The notes under the pieces are model-generated. The model did no database searches and had not been told where the DNA came from. It was given only the letters and a program-made list of their open reading frames with translations. 33,034 bases of DNA from URNF01 sp045531495. GTDB lineage: Bacteria; Bacillota; Clostridia; Oscillospirales; Acutalibacteraceae. The position numbers and the translations under genes are program-made. Where the stretch lies: assembly GCA_045531495.1 (NCBI GenBank), contig JAZSED010000027.1, forward strand, positions 1 through 33,034, in the 5' to 3' direction. How positions within the stretch are numbered: the stretch's first letter is position 1; the number at the start of each line of letters is the position of its first letter. Shown piece after piece: positions 1-6,936 of this stretch.

Positions 1-1
1 T

Positions 2-34
2 TTCAGTATTACGGGCAATTCCGCAGCAAATTAG
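2..34 (+). CDS. possible 3' end of an upstream gene (partial)
   Basis: One frame stays open from the window edge to a TAG at 32-34 and would end in FSITGNSAAN. The stop codon overlaps the AGGAG ribosome site of the next gene, as is common for tightly packed co-transcribed genes. Only ten codons are visible, so no product can be named and the call rests on position alone. Confidence 0.3.
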   Translation, partial: FSITGNSAAN

Positions 35-43
35 GAGAAAAGT

Positions 44-1288
44 ATGCAAAATTACGATACCATTATTGTGGGCGGCGGTGCGGCAGGCCTTACTGCCGCC
101 GTGTTGCTCGGCAGACAAAACGTATCTGTGCTGCTGCTTGAAAAGCAGGCACGGGTAGGCAAAAAACTGCTTGCAACAGGCAACGGTACCTGCAATATTA
201 CCAATGCAAACGCCACTCCCGACCGCTATCACGGCGGCAGACATCTGGCAGATGCGGTGATACGGCAGTTCTCACCGCTCGATACGGTGGCGTTTTTTAA
301 CTCTATCGGCGTTTCCTGTGTAAAACGGCCTGACGGCAAGTACTATCCGCGTGCAGAGCAGGCAGCGGCTGTTTTAGACCAACTGCGCGCCGAAGCCGCC
401 GTATGCGGTGTGACCGAACAATGCGAAACGACGGTTTTATCCGTAAAAAAAGCCAAAGACGGCTTTGTTGTGTGTACTGACAAGGGTGATTTGACGGCCA
501 AAACCGTGCTTGTGTGTACGGGCGGTGCCGCGGCACCGCAGCTTGGCGGCAGTGCGGACGGTTACGCTTTGTTAACCGCTTTTGGGCATACCAAAACGCC
601 GCTGTTCCCATCTATCGTGCAGTTGAAAACCGACGTATCCTTCATTAAGGCGATGAAAGGCTTGCGTATTGACGGCACGGTGACGGTCACAACCGATAAA
701 GAGACCCGCAGTGATACGGGGGAAATTCTGTTTACCGAGTACGGGTTATCAGGACCTGCGGTGATGCAGGTATCCCGCGTAGCAGGCGATTGGGAACGCG
801 TGAAAAAGGGTGCGTGTACGGTGTCGCTCGACCTGTTTCCCGATATGCGGGAAGGGGAGCTTATCACCTTACTTTCGCGCAGACGCGCGTTGCTGGGGAG
901 AACTCTTGAAAACTTCTTTACGGGTTTTCTCAACAAACGTATCGGCCAAACCGCCATTCGCGCGGCGGGGCTTTCCTTGGCCGCGCCTGTTGATACACTT
1001 ACCGATGCAGATATCGCAAAGCTTGCCGCTTTACTGAAAGGTTGGACGTTTACCGTACTTGGCACCAAAGGCTTTAACGGTGCGCAGGTAACCGCAGGCG
1101 GTATTACGGCGAACGAATTTCGTGACACCACTATGGAGTCTTGTTATCAGCAAGGCATTTTCGCTGCGGGCGAGGTGTTGGACGTGGACGGTGACTGCGG
1201 CGGCTTTAACCTGCAGTTTGCGTTTGCCTCTGCCGCGGTGGCGGCAGGCGGTATTTTGCGTCGCTTGAAGGGAAGTGCCGCAAAATGA
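44..1288 (+). CDS. NAD(P)/FAD-dependent oxidoreductase, HI0933/BaiN-like family
   Basis: A 414-residue flavoprotein. Residues 5-35 form the N-terminal Rossmann fold with the dinucleotide-binding glycine motif GGGAAG at about 10-15 and the acidic end of the second strand (LLLEK). KLLATGNGTCNITN at about 41-54 is typical of the HI0933 (YhiN/BaiN) group, and a C-terminal GEVLDVDGDCGGFN block holds the second FAD contact. Family members are cytoplasmic flavoproteins; some reduce enone bonds of bile acid intermediates, but most have no proven substrate, so none is assigned here. The start is supported by AGGAGA seven bases upstream. The stop overlaps the start of the next flavoprotein gene (ATGA), implying translational coupling. 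Length is normal for the family. Confidence 0.88.
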   Translation: MQNYDTIIVGGGAAGLTAAVLLGRQNVSVLLLEKQARVGKKLLATGNGTCNITNANATPDRYHGGRHLADAVIRQFSPLDTVAFFNSIGVSCVKRPDGKYYPRAEQAAAVLDQLRAEAAVCGVTEQCETTVLSVKKAKDGFVVCTDKGDLTAKTVLVCTGGAAAPQLGGSADGYALLTAFGHTKTPLFPSIVQLKTDVSFIKAMKGLRIDGTVTVTTDKETRSDTGEILFTEYGLSGPAVMQVSRVAGDWERVKKGACTVSLDLFPDMREGELITLLSRRRALLGRTLENFFTGFLNKRIGQTAIRAAGLSLAAPVDTLTDADIAKLAALLKGWTFTVLGTKGFNGAQVTAGGITANEFRDTTMESCYQQGIFAAGEVLDVDGDCGGFNLQFAFASAAVAAGGILRRLKGSAAK

Positions 1289-2886
1289 CCAGGCTACGTG
1301 TGTCTTCTCTCTGTATGCCGCTGGACTACACCGTTGCAGCCCTAAAAACCGCCGCGGCGAAAAAAGCGAGAATACGGGAAACGGACATTATATCCTTAAG
1401 GCAAATCAAAAAATCGGTGGATGCCCGTAAACGGCAAGCGGTGCATTTTACCGTTACGGTGGATTTAGAGATAAAGGGGGATGCGGCGGCTGTGGCGGCG
1501 CGGGCAAAAGACCCTGCCGTAAGTGCAGTATGTGTCACCCCGTACATTTTACCCACCGCCTTACCAACACCGCCTGCGGTGCGTCCTATGGTAGTGGGGA
1601 GCGGTCCGGCAGGGCTGTTTGCCGCACTCACATTAGCAAAAGCGGGTGCCGCGCCTATACTGTTAGAACGCGGCAGAGACGTGGATAGACGGCAGAAGGA
1701 TGTGGAAACCTTCCGCAAAACGGGGGTACTTGACCCGCAGTCTAACGTACAGTACGGCGAAGGCGGTGCGGGTACGTTTTCGGACGGCAAACTGAATACA
1801 GGCATTAAAGACCCGCGTTTGCGCCACGTGCTGGAAACCTTAGCGGCAATGGGTGCGCCCGAAGAAATTTTGTGGCAAGCAAAGCCGCACGTGGGCACCG
1901 ACAAATTGCGCGAGACGGTGAAAAACATCCGTTTAGAGATTGAAAAATTGGGCGGTACGGTGTTGTTTGAGCACCAAGTGTCCGCCGTTACCGTAAAGAA
2001 CGGAAAACTGACTGCTTTGACGGCAGAAACGCCCGAAGGGACAAAAGAATTCCCCTGTGAACACGCGGTGTTTGCCATCGGCCACAGTGCGGAGGATACC
2101 GCACGGATGCTGTATGACAACGGCGTGCCTATGGAGCAAAAACCGTTTGCGGTGGGCGTGCGTATCGAACATCCGCGCGTAATGATTGACAAAAGCCAAT
2201 ACGGCAACTTTGCGGGACATCCCGCGCTGGGTGCCGCTGACTATAAGCTGTCCTGTACGCCTGCGGGTGGCACAGGGGTATACACCTTCTGTATGTGTCC
2301 CGGCGGGGAAGTGGTGGCGGCGGCGTCCGCCCCCGGTCAGTTGGTGATAAATGGTATGAGCGAGCACGCGCGTGATGCCGAAAATTCCAATGCCGCGTTG
2401 CTCGTAGGCGTCGGTCCTGCCGATTTTGAAAGTGAGCATCCGCTTAGCGGTTTTGCATATCAAAAGCAGTGGGAAACCGCGGCATTTTCAGTGGGAGGCG
2501 GTAATTTTAAGGCGCCTGCGCAGTTGGTTGGAGATTTTCTCGCCGACCGTGCGTCGGTGTCCTTGGGGGACGTGCGCCCGTCTTATTTGCCGGGTGTCAC
2601 GTTGTGTGACCTGCGCGCGTGTTTGCCGACAGTGGTGGCACAGTCGCTAAAGGCGGCGTTGCCGATATTTGGACGGCAAATTGCGGGCTTTGACCGCAAA
2701 GACGCGGTGCTGACAGGTATTGAATCCCGCTCGTCCTCCCCTGTGCGCCTTTTGCGCAATGAAAAGGGTATGAGTGCTGTCGCAGGGGTTTACCCATGCG
2801 GTGAAGGTGCGGGATACGCAGGCGGTATTATGTCCGCCGCGGTAGACGGTATCAAGTGTGCCGAATGGGTGCTGGAAAACATATAA
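1285..2886 (+). CDS. FAD-dependent dehydrogenase, COG2509-like
   Basis: A 533-residue flavoprotein. About 95 N-terminal residues form a small basic domain. The FAD-binding motif GSGPAG follows at 105-110, then LLERG, and the block VQYGEGGAGTFSDGKL at about 154-169, characteristic of the COG2509 group of uncharacterized FAD-dependent dehydrogenases. The C-terminus carries YPCGEGAGYAGGIMSAAVDG, the usual second FAD-contact block. The role of this widespread family is unknown; I infer only a cytoplasmic redox function. The ATG overlaps the stop of the preceding flavoprotein by four bases, so the two are coupled and may act on related substrates. The gene ends just before a strong terminator. Confidence 0.87.
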   Translation: MTRLRVSSLCMPLDYTVAALKTAAAKKARIRETDIISLRQIKKSVDARKRQAVHFTVTVDLEIKGDAAAVAARAKDPAVSAVCVTPYILPTALPTPPAVRPMVVGSGPAGLFAALTLAKAGAAPILLERGRDVDRRQKDVETFRKTGVLDPQSNVQYGEGGAGTFSDGKLNTGIKDPRLRHVLETLAAMGAPEEILWQAKPHVGTDKLRETVKNIRLEIEKLGGTVLFEHQVSAVTVKNGKLTALTAETPEGTKEFPCEHAVFAIGHSAEDTARMLYDNGVPMEQKPFAVGVRIEHPRVMIDKSQYGNFAGHPALGAADYKLSCTPAGGTGVYTFCMCPGGEVVAAASAPGQLVINGMSEHARDAENSNAALLVGVGPADFESEHPLSGFAYQKQWETAAFSVGGGNFKAPAQLVGDFLADRASVSLGDVRPSYLPGVTLCDLRACLPTVVAQSLKAALPIFGRQIAGFDRKDAVLTGIESRSSSPVRLLRNEKGMSAVAGVYPCGEGAGYAGGIMSAAVDGIKCAEWVLENI

Positions 2887-2890
2887 AAAA

Positions 2891-2917
2891 ACAGCCGAGA
2901 GCAAAGCTCTCGGCTGT
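2891..2917. terminator. bidirectional intrinsic terminator
   Basis: A perfect 12-bp stem (acagccgagagc pairing with gctctcggctgt) closes an aaa loop. A-runs precede it and T-runs follow it, so it can stop transcription from both sides. It separates the flavoprotein operon from the convergent GH31 gene, whose stop codon lies 13 bases away. Confidence 0.95.
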
Positions 2918-2929
2918 TTTTTGTTATGT

Positions 2930-5245
2930 TCAGGAAATCTGTAAGGTAGTAAAGCTGTTGGGTGTTTTGACAACGGTTTTGTTGCCGTCTACCGTGAAAC
3001 TTACTTCTTTGCCGTCCGCCAATACGTTGGTTGCCTGTACACCGTACATCAGCACCGCTTCTAAAGTGATGCCGTTTACGTTCTGAATGGTATGTACGCC
3101 GTTTTCGGTATCGGTGACAAATTCCATAAAGGTATTTTTATCCACATACTGCCGCACGGTGCGTTTTGCATCGGCAGGGGTGGTGAGCAGAACAGGCACG
3201 CGACGGCCGTCCGCCATCGAATCGCAGATATGAAGGCTTTCTGCCACATCTAATTTGATGGCGGTGCCCGCACGCAAAAATACGGGGATAGTGTCCCACG
3301 GTGCCGCCACCAAAACGGTGCGGTCGCCCTCCTCGCGCGCGGCGGTCCAAAGGTTGTACCAATTTCCCTTGGGGAACTGCACCTTTCGGCACTGTCTGCC
3401 CTCGGTGAGTATTGGGGCAACCAGCAATTCATTGCCGAACATATACTGGGTATCTGCCGCGGCAAGCGCCTCGTCAGGGAACGCCATAGTCATAGCCGCC
3501 ATGGTCGGTTCTGCAAAGAGATGTGCGCGGACAGCGGTGCTGTATACGTAATCAAGCATATTTTCGCGCCACCAAAAATGTTTTTGGAAGCAGGTAATGC
3601 CCTCGTTGCCGTATTCCCATGGATTGCGCGGCTTGCCGAAACCGTGTGCACGCATAAACGGACTGAAAGTGCCGAATTGTACCCAACGGAGGTACAATTC
3701 GGGGGTGCTGTCGCCGTTGCCTCCAGCGATATCGCTACCCCACATATTGTAGCCGGACGCCATAGCGTTAAGGCCGCAATAGTATGCCTGCAAAAGGCCA
3801 TAAAAGCGAGACGCTTGGTCACCGCCGAATTGGCACGCCTGCGACTGACTGCCGGCACAGCCCGAACGGCTGAACAAAACGTAATCGTCTCCCAGTTGTT
3901 CCTCGAAGATTTCACGCATGGTTTTATTATATATGTATGTATGCAGGTTGTGCATGGTGTTGCCGTCCTCGCCGTTATACAGCAGCGCATCGGTGCGGAC
4001 ATACTCGCCGTAATCAAGCATTGCACCCTTGACGCCCCATTTGAAGAACGGCTCGTAGTGCGCTTTGATGACAGGCTTTGCGTTGGGATGGGTATAGTCA
4101 AACCAACCGCTGCAATGGGCGGCGGAAATGCGCTTATACCCTTTAGCGGTGACAATGGGCAATGCTTCGGGCACTTTACTGCCTATCACTTTTTCCACAA
4201 AATCTTCGTTCAAATCCCGCGGCAGATACAGTGCGGGTCGGTTCCAACGGAACATACGCATGCCGATGGTGGCAGCAATATCGTATCCTTCCTGTCCTGC
4301 TTCGGATGGCGCACCTTCGCCGTAACACGCCGCAATGTGCGGAATGCCCATAGCTTTGTAGCCGTCAATATAGCTTTGGAGTACCTCTTGCCAGGTTTTG
4401 CCGTTGATGTTTTCGGCGGGGTTAACACTCCACTGGGTCGAAGCGCCGCCCATCCAGTATTGAAACGCCCACTTGGGCGGTAGAACACAATGACCTGTTA
4501 AGTCGGCATAGGACAACAGATTTTCCCGCGGGGTGCGGGTGAATACAAAGAAATCCGCAGTGGGACCGTTGAAATCGAAGCTATATTCGTGCGGCACCGT
4601 CTTGCCGAAATCTGCCCACGCACCGTACATGGAGTTGATGAAGAGGGTATATCCCTTGGTGCTGTGCAAAAGGGGTACATTCTTATATGCCTCATTGTGG
4701 TCGGCACCGTCGTCACCCCACGGCTCGTGGATGTAGGTATCGGCATTCCAGATGAGCGCGTCGTGTCCTACTTGGTTGAAGGTATTATACCGCTCACCGA
4801 GACCGTACAGCGCCTCGCTGTTTTGGAACGCAGACAACAGTTTCACCTTTTTGAGCTTTTTAATTTTGTTGCCGTCAAGTCCGAACAGAATGGAAGCACC
4901 ATTGAAGGAGAATACCGTTTGGCCGTCAGCATTCAAGATGTCCAGCACGAAACCTAACGTTTCGTCTTTGCGGAACAAAGCGGTTTGCCCATTTGCGGTC
5001 ATACGGAGAACCTTTTTGCCGCTGTAGGTGATAACCGCGTTATTATCGCACGGAAAAAAGCCTGCTTTTTGCACCAAGCGCACACCGCCGAGTTTTGGGA
5101 AGGTCACCGAAAAGGTATAGGTTTTCCCCAATACCTGCGTGCGGATACGTAAAGCGCGCTGTTCCTTTTTAATGGAAGAGATGGTTGTGTTAGCATACCA
5201 CTCCACCGAAATATTCGGTATTTTTGGACATTCAACATACGCCAT
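2930..5245 (-). CDS. glycoside hydrolase family 31 enzyme (alpha-glucosidase-like)
   Basis: A 771-residue GH31 protein: N-terminal beta-sandwich (about 1-250), catalytic barrel (about 260-620) and C-terminal beta domains. The catalytic nucleophile is most likely Asp411 in LDYGEY, and the acid/base is Asp476 in GGDQAS, preceded by the usual RSGCAGSQ block. GSDIAGG and FMRAHG are further GH31 signatures. The family hydrolyses or transfers alpha-linked glucose or xylose. The DYGEY context resembles the YihQ/alpha-glucosidase branch, but substrate cannot be decided. I chose ATG at 5245 because AGGAGAG lies just upstream; an in-frame extension to 5320 has no ribosome site and covers the promoter region. 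No signal peptide is visible, so it is probably cytoplasmic, acting on imported oligosaccharides. It stands alone between divergent and convergent neighbours. Confidence 0.9.
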   Translation of the reverse strand: MAYVECPKIPNISVEWYANTTISSIKKEQRALRIRTQVLGKTYTFSVTFPKLGGVRLVQKAGFFPCDNNAVITYSGKKVLRMTANGQTALFRKDETLGFVLDILNADGQTVFSFNGASILFGLDGNKIKKLKKVKLLSAFQNSEALYGLGERYNTFNQVGHDALIWNADTYIHEPWGDDGADHNEAYKNVPLLHSTKGYTLFINSMYGAWADFGKTVPHEYSFDFNGPTADFFVFTRTPRENLLSYADLTGHCVLPPKWAFQYWMGGASTQWSVNPAENINGKTWQEVLQSYIDGYKAMGIPHIAACYGEGAPSEAGQEGYDIAATIGMRMFRWNRPALYLPRDLNEDFVEKVIGSKVPEALPIVTAKGYKRISAAHCSGWFDYTHPNAKPVIKAHYEPFFKWGVKGAMLDYGEYVRTDALLYNGEDGNTMHNLHTYIYNKTMREIFEEQLGDDYVLFSRSGCAGSQSQACQFGGDQASRFYGLLQAYYCGLNAMASGYNMWGSDIAGGNGDSTPELYLRWVQFGTFSPFMRAHGFGKPRNPWEYGNEGITCFQKHFWWRENMLDYVYSTAVRAHLFAEPTMAAMTMAFPDEALAAADTQYMFGNELLVAPILTEGRQCRKVQFPKGNWYNLWTAAREEGDRTVLVAAPWDTIPVFLRAGTAIKLDVAESLHICDSMADGRRVPVLLTTPADAKRTVRQYVDKNTFMEFVTDTENGVHTIQNVNGITLEAVLMYGVQATNVLADGKEVSFTVDGNKTVVKTPNSFTTLQIS

Positions 5246-5272
5246 AACGATTTCTCTCCTCTGCAAAACGCA

Positions 5273-5288
5273 ATATACATATGTATAT
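5273..5288. promoter_or_regulatory. 16-bp perfect palindrome upstream of GH31
   Basis: ATATACAT is followed directly by ATGTATAT, a perfect palindrome 28 bases upstream of the GH31 start codon. A TTTACA hexamer on the minus strand (revcomp of 5298-5303) could be a -35 element, with the palindrome in the -10/+1 area, which would make it an operator. The -10 match is poor and AT-rich palindromes arise by chance, so this is a candidate only. Confidence 0.35.
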
Positions 5289-5331
5289 ATTGTAACATGT
5301 AAAGTTTTGAGGCGCAACAAATTGGAGAAAG

Positions 5332-5478
5332 ATGGGTGATTTTGTTTACCTTTCGGTTAATAAAACAGTATTAGGATGGCAGAATGCTCTCGCAAAGCAG
5401 GACTATGATAAAGCATATGCTGTTGCAAGACAGGCTGTTATTGTGCACATTTTTGACAAGGGGTTAAACCGGCGTTGA
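5332..5478 (+). CDS. possible small ORF, 48 residues, unknown
   Basis: An ATG with GGAG five bases upstream opens a 48-codon frame, MGDFVYLSVNKTVLGWQ and onward, ending at TGA 5476-5478. The composition is balanced and protein-like (QDYDKAYAVARQA). Its last 41 bases overlap the 3' end of the convergent Thr-rich gene. It could be a short peptide gene or the surviving part of a decayed longer gene. I recognise no family. The divergent orientation to GH31 would place its promoter in the same AT-rich 5250-5330 stretch. Confidence 0.35.
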   Translation: MGDFVYLSVNKTVLGWQNALAKQDYDKAYAVARQAVIVHIFDKGLNRR

Positions 5479-5887
5479 TAGCCTTCTCTTTAGTGGAAGC
5501 ACCGGAGTTTTTACCGCCGCAGCTTGAAAGATAATGATACCGCTTTCCCTTTGGTGTCGTGTATACGGTGACACCGTCGCTTGCAATCGGTTTTGCTGTG
5601 GTTTCCTTTGTGGTCACCACGGCGGCTTTGGTGGTGGTTGACTTTTTGGTGGTTGTCACCTTTGTGGTGGTTACCTTTGTGGTGGTCTTTTTGGTGGTGG
5701 TGGTTATCGTGGTGGTTACCTGCGTTGTGGTGGTTGCTGTCGTGGTAGTGCTGTTGGTTGTTAAAACAACGGCACTTGTGGTATTGCTTGTTTGGTCATA
5801 TACAGGCATTTCACCGCAACCGCAGAAGGATAACAGCAAAGTACTGCAAAACAGTATACTGATAAGTGTTTTTCGAAAAGAAATCAT
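5438..5887 (-). CDS. secreted or lipid-anchored Thr-rich protein with C-terminal Cys/His domain
   Basis: A 149-residue exported protein. Residues 1-22 are a signal sequence (MISFRKT then a hydrophobic core ending LLLSFCGCG); the Cys pair at 22/24 suggests a lipoprotein, although the lipobox is atypical. Residues about 33-100 are a low-complexity Thr linker with interspersed Lys and Val. The C-terminal domain has YHYLSSC at 117-123 and CQKC at 144-147. The spacing of His118, Cys123, Cys144 and Cys147 suggests a small metal-binding or disulfide-stabilised fold seen at the ends of many Gram-positive surface proteins; its function is unknown. ATG at 5887 is supported by GAGGTGA nine bases upstream. 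Upstream in-frame codons run through the promoter and are excluded. A palindromic operator controls it. Confidence 0.75.
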   Translation of the reverse strand: MISFRKTLISILFCSTLLLSFCGCGEMPVYDQTSNTTSAVVLTTNSTTTTATTTTQVTTTITTTTKKTTTKVTTTKVTTTKKSTTTKAAVVTTKETTAKPIASDGVTVYTTPKGKRYHYLSSCGGKNSGASTKEKAINAGLTPCQKCAQ

Positions 5888-5902
5888 AGATATCACCTCA
5901 TA

Positions 5903-5946
5903 TATGGTATATCGTATACCATACACGCAACATCGAAAAAAGTCAA
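5903..5946 (-). promoter_or_regulatory. promoter and palindromic operator of the Thr-rich protein gene
   Basis: On the minus strand TTGACT (5941-5946) and TATGGT (5918-5923) are separated by 17 bases. The -10 lies inside a perfect inverted repeat, TATGGTATA, three bases, TATACCATA (5903-5923). A dimeric repressor bound there would block polymerase. No regulator gene is adjacent, so the ligand protein is unknown. Confidence 0.65.
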
Positions 5947-5947
5947 G

Positions 5948-5979
5948 AAAAAGCCGTGTTCGAAAGAACACGGCTTTTT
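5948..5979 (-). terminator. intrinsic terminator with GAAA tetraloop
   Basis: A perfect 14-bp stem (aaaaagccgtgttc pairing with gaacacggcttttt) closes a gaaa loop. On the minus strand it is followed by CTTGACTTTTTT. It ends transcription coming from the tRNA side and sits directly in front of the Thr-rich gene promoter. Confidence 0.85.
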
Positions 5980-6006
5980 TGGCGGAGACGGTGGGATTCT
6001 GAACCC
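5980..6006 (-). repeat. partial copy of the tRNA-Ser 3' end
   Basis: This stretch repeats 6155-6180, the CCA end, the 3' acceptor strand and most of the T arm of the nearby tRNA-Ser, with a single inserted base in the T loop (attctgaac against attcgaac). No matching 5' acceptor half (GGAGACG) precedes it, so it cannot fold as a tRNA. It is followed by its own terminator hairpin, as the intact gene is. It could be a relic of tandem tRNA duplication or of integration at the tRNA 3' end. Confidence 0.75.
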
Positions 6007-6115
6007 TGTACTTGGGCTTCGCCAAGTACGGCGTTTTCCCTTGGCGGTTTAGACAACCGCCATTTTGCTGCGCAAAAAGCGGGAAAATCGAGTGGCTTCT
6101 CACCCACGCATTACA
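6007..6115. other. hairpin-rich spacer between tRNA-Ser and its partial copy
   Basis: Three stem-loops lie in tandem: gtacttgg/ccaagtac at 6008-6029, tggcggtt/aaccgcca at 6042-6062 and ttttgc/gcaaaa at 6064-6078. On the minus strand their order recalls a variable arm and an anticodon-type arm in front of the T-arm fragment, but loop sizes are wrong for a working tRNA. No protein-coding gene is convincing here. Confidence 0.5.
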
Positions 6116-6155
6116 AACAAAGAAAGAACACCCAAAAGGGTGTTCTTTCTTTGTT
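6116..6155 (-). terminator. intrinsic terminator directly after tRNA-Ser
   Basis: A perfect 18-bp stem (aacaaagaaagaacaccc pairing with its complement at 6138-6155) closes an aaaa loop. It begins at the last base of the encoded CCA, so the tRNA transcript runs straight into the hairpin. The downstream T-run is short but the stem itself is U-rich. Confidence 0.8.
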
Positions 6156-6243
6156 GGCGGAGACGGTGGGATTCGAACCCACGGTACCGTGAGGTACAAC
6201 TGATTTCGAGTCAGTCCCGTTATGACCACTTCGATACGTCTCC
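6155..6243 (-). tRNA. tRNA-Ser (anticodon CGA, reads UCG)
   Basis: An 89-base class II tRNA on the minus strand. The acceptor stem GGAGACG pairs with CGTCTCC, with discriminator G and an encoded CCA. The anticodon arm ACTGA/TCAGT encloses the loop CTCGAAA, giving anticodon CGA. A long variable arm (TACC..GGTA) and the T arm GTGGG TTCGAAT CCCAC are present. The long variable arm plus CGA identifies serine. Confidence 0.97.
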
Positions 6244-6259
6244 GTATGCTATTGCGTTA

Positions 6260-6293
6260 AATAAACCCTGTCGAATTATCGACAGGGTTTATT
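6260..6293 (-). terminator. intrinsic terminator of the SGNH hydrolase gene
   Basis: A perfect 15-bp stem (aataaaccctgtcga pairing with tcgacagggtttatt) with an atta loop lies 22 bases past the SGNH hydrolase stop codon and before the tRNA. The T-run after it is weak, so some read-through into the tRNA is possible. Confidence 0.8.
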
Positions 6294-6315
6294 ATATCGA
6301 CTAATTTCTAAATTG

Positions 6316-6936
6316 TCAATCCTTTTCGGTCAGTTCCTTGAATTTTGCTACCCAATGCTCTGCAATCAGTGCGTGACCTGCGGGGGTGGGGTGGACACCG
6401 TCCCCTGTCCAATGGGAGGCGGGTGCGATATTTTGAATGGCCTCATCGAAAATATCCTGCAACGGAATGGTGTGCAGGTTATACTTTTTCGCCAAGCGGC
6501 GTACCGCTTCACGGCGCAGAGCAACTTCGCTGCTGAAAATGTCCCATTTGTCGTCGGTGGCAGGTCCGTGCATCACATACGGCTCCATTAACACCACTGT
6601 CATATCGGGGCAATGTTCAAAGGTGAGTTCCAGCATCAAATCGTATACTTTTTCAAACAACGCAACGGACACACCGTTGGGATTGTCATTCAACTCATGC
6701 CACACGTCGTTAACGCCGACTAAAATAGACATATAATCGGGCTTTAGATTGGTACATTCGCGCCGCCAGCGTGCTAAAAGGTCCACTACGCGATGGCCGC
6801 CGACGCCGCGGTTGATACACTCGTGTACGGTGCCGTCCTTGGTGATGGCGGCGGTGGCTAACAGGGCGTACCCCATTCCCAATTTATCACCGCGACCGCA
6901 ATCGGTGATGGAATCGCCTTGAAACAGTATACGCAT
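6316..6936 (-). CDS. SGNH/GDSL-family hydrolase (esterase-like)
   Basis: A 206-residue single-domain SGNH hydrolase. Block I is GDSIT with the catalytic Ser9, block II GVGG near 44-47, block III GVND at 74-77 (oxyanion Asn76), and block V DGVHP with Asp179 and His182 of the triad. Members are serine esterases that remove acyl groups from sugars, lipids or polysaccharides. No signal peptide is seen, so it is likely cytoplasmic, perhaps an acetyl-xylan or sugar-ester deacetylase, but the substrate is not readable. ATG at 6936 fits the AAGGA upstream and the family start MRILFQGDS; an in-frame extension to 7104 crosses non-coding AT-rich DNA. Confidence 0.88.
   Translation of the reverse strand: MRILFQGDSITDCGRGDKLGMGYALLATAAITKDGTVHECINRGVGGHRVVDLLARWRRECTNLKPDYMSILVGVNDVWHELNDNPNGVSVALFEKVYDLMLELTFEHCPDMTVVLMEPYVMHGPATDDKWDIFSSEVALRREAVRRLAKKYNLHTIPLQDIFDEAIQNIAPASHWTGDGVHPTPAGHALIAEHWVAKFKELTEKD

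Noticed and set aside
3521..4483. 320-codon plus-strand frame
   Set aside because: Antisense to the catalytic region of the GH31 gene, whose motifs are unmistakable; no start site support.
5625..5765. Repetitive gtggtggtt tract resembling a repeat array
   Set aside because: Irregular low-complexity threonine codons within a gene; there are no constant-length spacers, so it is not a CRISPR array.
5559..6002. Val-rich plus-strand frame that looks like a membrane protein
   Set aside because: It is the complement of the ACC/ACA threonine codons of the Thr-rich protein, which give long GTG/GTT runs; it also crosses a promoter and a terminator.
5438..6229. Extension of the Thr-rich protein upstream into the tRNA gene
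   Set aside because: The extra N-terminal part is translated tRNA, terminators and promoter; the ATG with GAGGTGA at 5887 starts a proper signal peptide.
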